Part shown: one piece after another, positions 8,733-15,979 of the stretch
Numbering within the stretch: position 1 is the stretch's first letter
How the letters are laid out: every line of letters starts with the position of its first letter
Assembly (NCBI RefSeq): GCF_030811855.1
Contig: NZ_JAUSRN010000005.1
Location: 248,001-312,000, forward strand
DNA length: 64,000 nt
Direction of reading: 5' to 3'
Origin: Variovorax paradoxus
Lineage (GTDB): Bacteria; Pseudomonadota; Gammaproteobacteria; Burkholderiales; Burkholderiaceae_C
Notes under the pieces: model-generated
What the model saw: the letters and a program-made list of their open reading frames with translations, nothing else
Told to the model about the DNA's origin: nothing
Databases searched by the model: none
Program-made: the position numbers and the translations under genes

Positions 8733-10453
8733 AGATCATCGCCAGGGAAATTCCGCCGCGAACGGTCTGGGCGCTGGAGCAGGCCGGCGTGCATCCTTTG
8801 CTGGCCCGCCTCTTCGCGGCGCGCGGCGTACTTGCCAAGGACGAACTCGACGACGGCCTGGCGCGGCTGCTGCCGCCTGACACGCTGCATGGCGCGCGCG
8901 AGGCGGCGGTGCTGCTGGCCGACGCGATGGCGCAGGACAAGCGCCTTTGCATCGTCGCCGACTACGACTGCGACGGCGCCACCGCCTGTGCTGTCGCGGT
9001 GCGAGGCCTGCGCCTGCTCGGCGCAAAGAACGTGAGCTACCTGGTGCCCGACCGCGTGGTCGATGGCTACGGCCTCACGCCGCCCATTGCCGAGCGCGTC
9101 GCCGACAGCGGCGCCGACATGCTGATCACCGTCGACAACGGCATTGCCAGCGTCGATGGCGTGGCTGCCGCCAAGGCGCGCGGCCTGCAGGTGCTGGTGA
9201 CCGACCATCACCTGCCCGGCCCCGAACTGCCGGCCGCTGACGTGCTGGTGAATCCCAACCAGCCCGGCTGCGGCTTCGAGAGCAAGAGCATCGCCGGCGT
9301 GGGTGTGATGTTCTACGTGCTGCTGGCACTGAGATCCGAACTGCGCGCGCGCGGCGTCTTTACCGCGGCCACGCAACCCAAGCTGGACGTGCTGCTTCCG
9401 CTGGTGGCGCTCGGCACGGTGGCCGACGTGGTGAAGCTCGACGCCAACAACCGCCGCCTGGTGGCGCAGGGCCTCCGGCGCATTCGTGCGGGCGCGCTGC
9501 CCGCAGGCATTGCGGCGCTGTTCAAGGCGGCCGGACGCAATGCCGCGGTGGCCACCACCTTCGACTTCGGCTTTGCACTGGGGCCCCGCATCAATGCGGC
9601 CGGCCGCCTGGCCGACATGACGTTGGGCATCGAGTGCCTCTTGACCGACGACGCGGGCCGCGCCGACGAGCTCGCGCGCATGCTCGACGGCATCAACCGC
9701 GAGCGCCGCGACATCGAGGGCGGCATGCGCGATCAGGCGCTGCTGCTGGCCGAGTCGCTGTTCGGCCCCACCGCGGACGGCGGCGAGTCGCCTCCCGCGG
9801 CCATCAGCGTGTTCGATGCCGACTTTCACGAGGGCGTGGTTGGCATCGTGGCTTCGCGCCTCAAGGACCGCTTCCACCGTCCGGCCTTCGTGTTCGCTGC
9901 AAGCGGCGCAGTGGGCAAGGCGCACGAGCTCAAGGGCTCCGGCCGCTCGATCCCGGGCTTTCACTTGCGCGATGCGCTCGACCTGGTGGCCAAGCGCTAT
10001 CCGGGCGTGCTGCTGCGCTTTGGCGGCCATGCAATGGCGGCCGGCTGCACCGTGGCGCGCGAGAAGTTCGAGGTGTTCGAGCAGGCGCTGGCCGAGGTGG
10101 CGCATGAATGGCTCGACGCGGCCACGCTGACACGCCGGCTCGACACCGACGGGCCGCTGGCGCGCGAGTACATGCGCATCGACCTCGTCGACACGCTGCA
10201 CCGCGAGGTGTGGGGCCAGGGCTTCGCGCCGCCCACCTTCAGCGAGGAAGTGGAGGTGGTGTCGCAGCGCCTGGTGGGCGAGAAGCACCTTGCGCTCAAG
10301 CTGAGGCACCAGGGGCAGCCGGTGGACGGCATCTGGTTCGGCCATACCGATCCGCTGCCCGCGCGCGTGAAGCTGGCCTTCAGGCTCGATGCCGACGAAT
10401 GGCAGGGTGTGCGGCGCGTGCGCTTCCTGGTCGAAGGCGCAGAGCTGCCCTAG
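8729..10453 (+). CDS. recJ: Single-stranded-DNA-specific 5'-3' exonuclease RecJ
   Basis: A 574-residue DHH-family exonuclease used in recombination, mismatch and base-excision repair. The metal-binding motifs are in order: ADYDCDG (about residues 77-83), TVDNG (134-138), VTDHH (157-161) and GTVADVVKL. A DHHA1 domain follows with SGRSIPGFHLRDAL and RFGGHAMAAGC, and then a C-terminal OB-like domain. Length matches RecJ of other proteobacteria. The start is the ATG overlapping the stop of the upstream gene, and an earlier start would run 186 bases back inside that gene. It is convergent with the next gene, with 12 bases between. Confidence 0.96.
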   Translation: MKIIAREIPPRTVWALEQAGVHPLLARLFAARGVLAKDELDDGLARLLPPDTLHGAREAAVLLADAMAQDKRLCIVADYDCDGATACAVAVRGLRLLGAKNVSYLVPDRVVDGYGLTPPIAERVADSGADMLITVDNGIASVDGVAAAKARGLQVLVTDHHLPGPELPAADVLVNPNQPGCGFESKSIAGVGVMFYVLLALRSELRARGVFTAATQPKLDVLLPLVALGTVADVVKLDANNRRLVAQGLRRIRAGALPAGIAALFKAAGRNAAVATTFDFGFALGPRINAAGRLADMTLGIECLLTDDAGRADELARMLDGINRERRDIEGGMRDQALLLAESLFGPTADGGESPPAAISVFDADFHEGVVGIVASRLKDRFHRPAFVFAASGAVGKAHELKGSGRSIPGFHLRDALDLVAKRYPGVLLRFGGHAMAAGCTVAREKFEVFEQALAEVAHEWLDAATLTRRLDTDGPLAREYMRIDLVDTLHREVWGQGFAPPTFSEEVEVVSQRLVGEKHLALKLRHQGQPVDGIWFGHTDPLPARVKLAFRLDADEWQGVRRVRFLVEGAELP

Positions 10454-10465
10454 CGGCCGCGCTCC

Positions 10466-11071
10466 TCAACGGCGCTCCTCGTGCGAGGCCTCGGCCTCCA
10501 CGATCTGATGCAGCACCTTGCCGGGGTCGGTGCGCTCGGCCAGCGCCCTGACCTCGCTGTGCGACTCCTGCGGCACTTCCATCTTTTCCGCCATGCGGGT
10601 GGCGAGGCGCAACAACGCGGTCATCTCACGCTCGTTCAGCAGGTTGATCTGCAGGTCCAGGTGGTGCCGGCGTTCGCTCTCTTCGGCTGACATGTTCTGG
10701 CTGATCAGGATCATGATCGCCAGCACGATCGCCTCGATGGAGACCAGGAAAAGCAGAAAGGTGAAGGGGTAAGGATCGATGTGCCACACAAACTGGTTGA
10801 GCAGGATCCAGACGGCAAAAAATCCCAGGTTCCACCAGAGGAAGGCCACCGTGCCGCAAAAACGCGAGATGCGGGACACCAGCCTGTAGAGCATCGGCTT
10901 GGCGCGCCGGTTTTCTTCTTCCAGCTCCAGAATCGACTCGATGTTCCGGTGCGTCAATGCCTGCAGCGAAGGATGCTTGCGGCGCGGGCGGTTTGCCTTG
11001 CCATTTCCATTGCTGCCGTTGCCGTTGCCTTTGCGTTTGCCGGCTTCCTTCGTTTCCTTTTCAGGCTGCAT
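10466..11071 (-). CDS. DUF1003 family inner-membrane protein
   Basis: A 201-residue protein with a charged, Gly/Asn/Lys-rich cytoplasmic N-terminus (residues 1-35), then NIESILELEEENRRAK and two hydrophobic helices (about residues 75-95 and 105-130) joined by a short loop containing DPYPFTFL. A charged C-terminal tail follows. This is the DUF1003 pattern, and the function of the family is unknown to me. The start is the ATG with GGAGG eight bases upstream, and a longer frame to 11245 has no such support. It is divergent from the short-chain dehydrogenase gene at 11264. Confidence 0.85.
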   Translation of the reverse strand: MQPEKETKEAGKRKGNGNGSNGNGKANRPRRKHPSLQALTHRNIESILELEEENRRAKPMLYRLVSRISRFCGTVAFLWWNLGFFAVWILLNQFVWHIDPYPFTFLLFLVSIEAIVLAIMILISQNMSAEESERRHHLDLQINLLNEREMTALLRLATRMAEKMEVPQESHSEVRALAERTDPGKVLHQIVEAEASHEERR

Positions 11072-11263
11072 CGCCCGTCCTCCAGTGTCGGGAAGCCATG
11101 AAGATGCGCAAGGCGCCAGGACCGGGGCGTAGGCGTGCGTCGTTACTCTTTGCAAGCGAAGCGGAAATCGCGCGACACGGCGGGCGCGCTTTCGGGCTGC
11201 ATTCCTACGCAGGCGAGGCACCAGAGTTTTACGGTGGACGTTCACATGAGGAGCCCAAGCACC

Positions 11264-12280
11264 ATGAAATCGACCACCGCAAGCCCCGCGAAGTCAGCCA
11301 AATCCCGGGGAGGAACTGCCCACACAGCCTCCAGGCAACGGGCAGTCCAGCGCGAGCAGGACGCGAAGGACAACGCAAAGCCGGCCGCCAAGAAATCCAG
11401 CCAGCCGGCGCAAGCAGGGCCGCGGTCCCAGCCGGTCAATCCGATGCCGGCGCAGCATTTGAGCAAGCCGGGTTTGGAAGCGGAAATGGCACTGCGCCCC
11501 CGCTTCGAGGCGCCGGATTACAAGGGCAGCGGCAAGCTGGAGGGCATGGCGGCGCTGGTGACGGGCGGCGATTCAGGCATCGGCCGCGCCGTGGCGGTGC
11601 TCTACGCCCGTGAAGGCGCCGACGTCGCCATCGTCTATCTGGAAGAAGACGAGGATGCCGAGGAAACACGGCGCCACGTCGAGGACGAAGGCGCGCGCTG
11701 CATCATGATCAAGGGCGATGTGTGCGAACCTGCGTTCTGCCGCGACGCCATCGACAAGACGCTCCAAGCCTTCGGCAAGCTCGACATCCTCGTGAACAAC
11801 GCGGCGTTCCAGTTGCATGCGGCCTCGATCGAGGACATCACCGACGAGCGATTCGACCTCACCCTCAAGACCAACGTCTTCGGCTACTTCCAGATGGCGC
11901 GCGCCGCAGTGCCGCATCTGGGCCAGGGCGCGTCGATCATCAACACCGGCTCGGTCACCGGCCTGGAAGGAAGCGCGCACCTGCTCGACTACTCGACCAC
12001 CAAGGGCGCCATTCATGCGTTCACCAAGTCGCTGGCCAGCAACCTGCTGCCCAAGGGCATTCGCGTGAACGCGGTGGCGCCCGGGCCCGTGTGGACGCCG
12101 TTGAACCCGGCGGACAGCCCGCCCGAAAAGGTGAAGGACTTCGGCAAGAAGACCGACCTGCAGCGGCCGGCGCAACCCGAGGAGCTGTCTCCGGCCTACG
12201 TCTTTCTCGCCGCGCCAAGCTGCGCCAGCTACATCACGGGAATCGTGCTGCCGATCACGGGCAGCGTGGGTGCGATCTGA
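11264..12280 (+). CDS. Short-chain dehydrogenase/reductase, YghA-like
   Basis: A 338-residue NAD(P)-dependent oxidoreductase. The Rossmann motif is TGGDSGIG (residues 100-107), NNA is at 178-180, and the catalytic set is Ser230, Tyr243 and Lys247 (YSTTK). The segment VNAVAPGPVWTPLNP is typical of the glucose/ribitol dehydrogenase-like group that includes YghA. The first 60 residues are a low-complexity Lys/Ala/Ser/Gln-rich extension before the conserved FEAPDYKGSGKLEG entry. GAGGAG lies nine bases before the chosen ATG. Substrate unknown: an aldehyde or polyol is typical for relatives and stress induction is common, but neither is shown by the sequence. Confidence 0.88.
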   Translation: MKSTTASPAKSAKSRGGTAHTASRQRAVQREQDAKDNAKPAAKKSSQPAQAGPRSQPVNPMPAQHLSKPGLEAEMALRPRFEAPDYKGSGKLEGMAALVTGGDSGIGRAVAVLYAREGADVAIVYLEEDEDAEETRRHVEDEGARCIMIKGDVCEPAFCRDAIDKTLQAFGKLDILVNNAAFQLHAASIEDITDERFDLTLKTNVFGYFQMARAAVPHLGQGASIINTGSVTGLEGSAHLLDYSTTKGAIHAFTKSLASNLLPKGIRVNAVAPGPVWTPLNPADSPPEKVKDFGKKTDLQRPAQPEELSPAYVFLAAPSCASYITGIVLPITGSVGAI

Positions 12281-12307
12281 AGCCGCGCGCGACAGCACGT
12301 AGCGGCT
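12281..12307 (+). terminator. Weak inverted repeat after the dehydrogenase gene
   Basis: Directly after the stop codon, six-base arms AGCCGC and GCGGCT enclose a 15-base loop, between two convergent genes. There is no T-run, so intrinsic termination is doubtful. It is listed because it is the only structure in this gap. Confidence 0.2.
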
Positions 12308-12322
12308 CTCCTCACGGGCCGG

Positions 12323-13147
12323 TCAGCGTTCGGGCGATGAATCGGCGCCCGCGGGCCGCTGCCGGCCGGGCGACTTCACGCCGATGGCGGCAAGAAGCTT
12401 CTGCAGCGTCCGGGAGCGCGGTATGTCGCGCGTGAGCGGCGGCACCGAGACGGCCAACAGCAAGGCCGCGAGCGGCACCACGAAGACGAAGCCCAGATAG
12501 CTGAAGCCGAGCGCGCCGACGATACCGCCCAGCACGAACATGCCGATCAGCCCGCCCGCCATTCGAATCCTGCGGCGATCATGGCGAACCATGGCGTGTG
12601 CCGGCGTGGCATGCCCGTTCCAATAGATCAGCTTGCCCAACTCCATGCCCACGTCGGTGATGTTGCCCGTCATGTGGGTGGTGCGCACGCTGCCGCCGGA
12701 GGTCTTGGAGCCAACGGCGTTCTGCAGGCCCATGATGAAGGAGAGCAGCAGCACGGTGAGCGGCACGGCAAACGGCGTTGACCAGGTCAGGGTGATGGCG
12801 CCCATCAGGCCGAACGGAAACATGAGCACCGCCTCGAGAAGCAGCGGCACCGCATAGACACTGCGCAAGCGATGCTGGCGACCCCAGTTCACCAGGATCG
12901 CGCACACGGCCGCGCCCAACAGGAACGCAAGGATGGCGCCCAGCGCGTTCAAGAGCAGCTTCGTGTTGCCGAGCACCAGGCCGTCCGCAAACTGCGAAGC
13001 GAAGCCCGTCATGTGCGAGGTGTACATGTGCAGCACCAGGAAGCCCCCCGCGTTCACCGCGCCGGCATTGAAAGCCAGCAGAAGGCCGAGCACCCGGTTG
13101 GTGGAGGGGGCGCGGTGGCGGTGGGTGAGGAAGCGTAGTCTGCGCAT
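12323..13147 (-). CDS. DUF1275 (YoaK-like) membrane protein
   Basis: A 274-residue integral membrane protein with about six helices. The N-terminal segment NAGAVNAGGFLVLHMYTSHMTG is the hallmark of DUF1275 proteins, and a second diagnostic part is GLQNAVGSKTSGGSVRTTHMTGNITDVG. The family is widespread in proteobacteria and its transported or sensed molecule is unknown. The basic N-terminus (RRLRFLTHRHR) suggests it stays cytoplasmic. It is convergent with the dehydrogenase gene and divergent from the exported protein at 13301. Confidence 0.88.
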   Translation of the reverse strand: MRRLRFLTHRHRAPSTNRVLGLLLAFNAGAVNAGGFLVLHMYTSHMTGFASQFADGLVLGNTKLLLNALGAILAFLLGAAVCAILVNWGRQHRLRSVYAVPLLLEAVLMFPFGLMGAITLTWSTPFAVPLTVLLLSFIMGLQNAVGSKTSGGSVRTTHMTGNITDVGMELGKLIYWNGHATPAHAMVRHDRRRIRMAGGLIGMFVLGGIVGALGFSYLGFVFVVPLAALLLAVSVPPLTRDIPRSRTLQKLLAAIGVKSPGRQRPAGADSSPER

Positions 13148-13300
13148 CGGCGTACTGCGTTGGCTTGGACTCTAGCACCTGAAGGAATGGCCGCGCGCTT
13201 GCGTACCACGGTTCAGCGGCCCGGGGCCCTAAGGAATGTTCTGATTACACTTTGCGCCGGGCTGCGTTGTGCATGCGTGTTCTCAACTTCAAGGGTTTCA

Positions 13301-13705
13301 ATGAAAGTCTCCACTCTCCTCGCAGTCGTCGCGCTGGCCGCGTCTGCCCTGCCCGCCGCGGCACAGGTTTCGGTCAATATCAATGTGCCTGGCTTGATCC
13401 AGGTGGCGCCTCCGGCGCCGCGCTACGAGCCGATGCCAGGACCGCGCGCAGGCCAGGTGTGGGTGCCCGGCCGCTGGCAATGGAATGAACGCGCCTACGT
13501 CTGGCATGCGGGCTTCTGGCAGGCGGCACGTCCTGACTACGCGTACGCGCCGGGCCGCTGGGTTCAGGCCGACGGTGGCTGGCGATGGATGGAAGGCAAC
13601 TGGCGGCGCGCGGAACAACAACCGCATCACGCGGAGCGCGAAGGCCACGGTGGCGGCGGTGGAGGCCACTGCCCACCCGGACAGGCCAAGAAGGGACGTT
13701 GCTGA
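13301..13705 (+). CDS. Small exported YXWGXW-type repeat protein
   Basis: A 134-residue protein with a signal peptide (hydrophobic core LLAVVALAASALPAAA, cleavage near residue 22). Three aromatic repeats follow around WVPGRWQW, HAGFWQAARP and APGRWVQADGGWRW, matching the YXWGXW/WxxGRW repeat family of exported proteins common in Burkholderiales. The C-terminus is His/Gly-rich, ending CPPGQAKKGRC. The role is unknown, and periplasmic or envelope location is inferred from the signal peptide. The start is the ATG directly before the signal peptide. A longer frame back to 13160 adds 47 residues that do not look like a secretion signal. Confidence 0.8.
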   Translation: MKVSTLLAVVALAASALPAAAQVSVNINVPGLIQVAPPAPRYEPMPGPRAGQVWVPGRWQWNERAYVWHAGFWQAARPDYAYAPGRWVQADGGWRWMEGNWRRAEQQPHHAEREGHGGGGGGHCPPGQAKKGRC

Positions 13706-13720
13706 TCCCCTGTGGGGAGA
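13704..13720. terminator. Short hairpin between the YXWGXW gene and tRNA-Thr
   Basis: A CCCC/GGGG stem with a 3-base loop lies just after the exported-protein stop codon and just downstream of the convergent tRNA 3' end. It could help end either transcript. It has no clear T-run on either strand, so support is weak. Confidence 0.25.
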
Positions 13721-13723
13721 TGG

Positions 13724-13799
13724 TGGTGCCGCTTGTCGGAATCGAACTGACGACCTTCCGCTTACAAGGCGGGTGCTCTACCAACTGAGCTAAAGCGGC
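13724..13799 (-). tRNA. tRNA-Thr (anticodon TGT)
   Basis: Read on the minus strand, a full cloverleaf is present: 7-base acceptor stem (GCCGCTT with AAGCGGC), D arm with AGCTCAGTTGGTAGAGC, anticodon loop CTTGTAA giving TGT (threonine, ACA codons), T arm with GTTCGATTC, discriminator A and an encoded CCA end. The pair at the top of the anticodon stem (positions 27-43) is C/A rather than a standard pair. Otherwise it closely resembles known bacterial tRNA-Thr(TGT). An A-rich stretch lies directly upstream. Confidence 0.95.
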
Positions 13800-13872
13800 A
13801 CGAATTTTTTTTTGGATTTTAGCGGTGCGGCGAAAGCCACCCGCCCAGATCCAGCCTGCTGTTCTTCTTCTG

Positions 13873-14439
13873 TTACTTCACGCGCTTGAGGGACGGGCGG
13901 CTGCCGCCACCGGCCGGCGGGCGCGGCGGCTCATCGTCGGGGTCGACGGGCGAGCCGACGTGGTCGTTGCCGCCGTCGGCCGCGTCGTCCGGCACAAGGT
14001 GCACGATCTTGCCGGCATCGCCCTCATTGCCGCGCGACGCATCGCGCAGCGGCATGCGGGCCGGCCCCTGGGGCGATGATGCAGCACCATTCCCATCGGC
14101 ATTGCTGCCTGCGGGTACGGGAGCGGGAAAAGCCATGCCTTGCCCGTTCTCGCGGGCGTAGATCGCAATCACCCGGCCCACGGGCACGACGATTTCGCGC
14201 GCACTGCCCGCAAAGCGGGCCTTGAACTCGATGAAGTCATTGCCGAGCTTGAGCGAACTGGTGGCATCGAAGCTGATGTTCAGCACGATCTCGCCATTTT
14301 TCACGTACTCGCGCGGCACCTGGACGGTGTCGTCCACCTGCACCGCTACATAGGGCGTAAACCCGTTGTCGGTGCACCATTCGTACAGCGCCCGAATGAG
14401 GTACGGGCGGGTGGAGGACGACTCGAGCGCGTTGATCAT
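13873..14439 (-). CDS. sspB: ClpXP protease specificity-enhancing factor SspB
   Basis: A 188-residue adaptor that delivers ssrA-tagged proteins to ClpXP. The structured domain covers about residues 1-100: TRPYLIRALYEWCTDNGFTP, then VKNGEIVLNISFDATSSL and EFKARFAGSAREIVVPVGRV, all typical of SspB. An acidic/Pro-rich flexible linker follows, and a short C-terminal ClpX-binding tail (RPSLKRVK). It is 30 bases downstream of sspA, the usual partner gene, so the pair is probably an operon. Length is slightly above that of the E. coli protein because of the linker. Confidence 0.93.
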   Translation of the reverse strand: MINALESSSTRPYLIRALYEWCTDNGFTPYVAVQVDDTVQVPREYVKNGEIVLNISFDATSSLKLGNDFIEFKARFAGSAREIVVPVGRVIAIYARENGQGMAFPAPVPAGSNADGNGAASSPQGPARMPLRDASRGNEGDAGKIVHLVPDDAADGGNDHVGSPVDPDDEPPRPPAGGGSRPSLKRVK

Positions 14440-14469
14440 GAAAGCAGCAGAGAACGGTTGGGCGCAAAG

Positions 14470-15081
14470 TTACTTGCGCATGACCTTTTCGGACGGGGTG
14501 AGCGCTTCGATGTACGCGGGGCGCGAGAAGATGCGCTCGGCGTACTTCAGGAGCGGCGCCGCATTCTTGCTGAGGTCGATGCCGTAGTAGTCGAGGCGCC
14601 AGAGCAGCGGCGCAATGGCCACGTCGAGCATCGAGAAATTGTCGCCCAGCATGTACTTGTTCTTGAGGAACACGGGGGCAAGCTGCGTCAGGCGGTCGCG
14701 GATGTGCGCGCGGGCCTTTTCGAGCGCCTTCTCATTGCCCTTGGCGGTGCGGTTCTCCAGCGTGGCCACGTGCACGAACAATTCCTTCTCGAAGTTGAGC
14801 AGGAACAGGCGCACGCGCGCGCGGTCGACCGGGTCGCCGGGCATCAGCTGCGGATGCGGGAAGCGCTCGTCGATGTACTCGTTGATGATGTTCGACTCGT
14901 ACAGGATCAGGTCGCGCTCGACCAGGATCGGCACTTGGCCGTACGGGTTCATCACGCCGATGTCTTCGGGCTTGTTGTAGAGGTCGACGTCGCGAATTTC
15001 GAAGTCCATGCCCTTCTCGAACAACACGAAGCGGCAGCGGTGGGAAAAGGGACAGGTCGTTCCTGAATACAAGACCATCAT
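14470..15081 (-). CDS. sspA: Stringent starvation protein A (GST fold)
   Basis: A 203-residue protein with a glutathione-S-transferase fold: N-terminal thioredoxin-like part (SGTTCPFSHRCRFVLFEKGMDFEI) and helical C-terminal part. The segment NPYGQVPILVERDLILYESNIINEYIDERFPHPQLMP is characteristic of SspA. In E. coli SspA binds RNA polymerase and helps stationary-phase and acid-stress expression, and the same role is inferred here. AGGAG lies ahead of the ATG. A strong terminator-like hairpin ends about 17 bases before the start codon, between petC and this gene. Confidence 0.93.
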   Translation of the reverse strand: MMVLYSGTTCPFSHRCRFVLFEKGMDFEIRDVDLYNKPEDIGVMNPYGQVPILVERDLILYESNIINEYIDERFPHPQLMPGDPVDRARVRLFLLNFEKELFVHVATLENRTAKGNEKALEKARAHIRDRLTQLAPVFLKNKYMLGDNFSMLDVAIAPLLWRLDYYGIDLSKNAAPLLKYAERIFSRPAYIEALTPSEKVMRK

Positions 15082-15097
15082 GGCGAGAGACTCCTAA

Positions 15098-15134
15098 AAA
15101 TCAAAAAGAGTGGGTCGCGTTGGCAACCCACTCT
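15098..15134 (-). terminator. Rho-independent terminator after petC
   Basis: On the minus strand a 9-base perfect stem (AGAGTGGGT with ACCCACTCT) around a 10-base loop is followed by TTTTTGATTTTT. This is a textbook intrinsic terminator about 40 bases past the petC stop. It sits immediately ahead of the sspA ribosome site. Confidence 0.8.
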
Positions 15135-15139
15135 GTGGG

Positions 15140-15162
15140 ACCGGGTGCGCGCAGCGCCCGGT
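15140..15162 (-). terminator. Second GC-rich hairpin between petC and sspA
   Basis: Arms ACCGGG and CCCGGT with further inner GC pairing lie between the petC stop and the T-tailed terminator. The hairpin has no T-run of its own. It may stabilise the petABC transcript end or act in tandem with the terminator. Confidence 0.35.
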
Positions 15163-15176
15163 CGAGGTGGACGGAA

Positions 15177-15950
15177 CTACTTGACGTCTTTCCAGTACGA
15201 GGCGTTCAGCCGCCACACGAAAACCAACGACACGAGCAGGAACAGCAGCACCCACACGCCGATGCGAATGCGCGTGTTCTGCGCCGGTTCGGCCATCCAT
15301 TGCAGGTAGCTCACCAGATCGCCGACCGCGCTGTCGAACTGCAGCGGCGTCATGGTGCCGGGAGTGACTTGCTCCCATCCCTTGAACACTTCGGTGGCGT
15401 GACCGTGCTGCTCGACCTTGGTGTAGACCGGGCGGCGCTCGCCTTGCAGTTCCCACAGGGGATTGGGCATGGCGACGCTCGGGAACACGAGGTTGTTCCA
15501 GCCGGTGGCCTTGGTGTCGTCGCGGTAGTAGGTGCGAAGGTAGGTGTACAGGTAATCGGCACCGGTGCCGCCGTGGCCGGCGCGTGAACGTGCCACCAGC
15601 GTCAGGTCGGGCGGCGTCGTGCCGAACCAATCCTTGGCCTGGCGCGCGTCGATGTTGGCCTTCATGGTCTCGCCGACCTTGTCGGTCGCGAACAGAAGGT
15701 TGTCCTTGATCTGCTGCTCGGTGATGCCGATGTCCTGCAGGCGGTTGTAGCGCATGAAGGCCGCCGAATGGCAGTTCAGGCAGTAGTTGACGAACAGCTT
15801 GGCGCCGTTCTGCAGCGAGGCCACGTCGGTGGTCTTGTTGGGCGCCTTGTCCCAGGCAAGGCCGCCGGATTCGGCCGATGCGGCTGCGGAGAAGGTCAGG
15901 CCCAATGCCAGGCTCACGAGCGCGAGCCAGCCGGAAATGCTTTTCTTCAT
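15177..15950 (-). CDS. petC: Ubiquinol-cytochrome c reductase, cytochrome c1 subunit
   Basis: A 257-residue periplasmic c-type cytochrome anchored by one C-terminal helix (VWVLLFLLVSLVFVWRL). A signal peptide covers about residues 1-26. The haem site CLNCH is at residues 57-61, and the likely methionine ligand lies in the PSVAMPNPLWELQG region. It accepts electrons from the Rieske protein and passes them to soluble cytochrome c in the bc1 complex. It is third in the petABC operon, 29 bases after petB. The start is the ATG at the signal peptide; a longer frame back to 16040 overlaps petB and was rejected. Confidence 0.95.
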   Translation of the reverse strand: MKKSISGWLALVSLALGLTFSAAASAESGGLAWDKAPNKTTDVASLQNGAKLFVNYCLNCHSAAFMRYNRLQDIGITEQQIKDNLLFATDKVGETMKANIDARQAKDWFGTTPPDLTLVARSRAGHGGTGADYLYTYLRTYYRDDTKATGWNNLVFPSVAMPNPLWELQGERRPVYTKVEQHGHATEVFKGWEQVTPGTMTPLQFDSAVGDLVSYLQWMAEPAQNTRIRIGVWVLLFLLVSLVFVWRLNASYWKDVK

Positions 15951-15979
15951 CGTGTTTCTCTCAAGCTCTCTTGGGCTTT

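Noticed and set aside
8645..10345. Long minus-strand open frame opposite recJ
   Set aside because: Composition is biased (Ala, Arg, His, Gln) with no motifs. recJ on the other strand has all DHH-family motifs.
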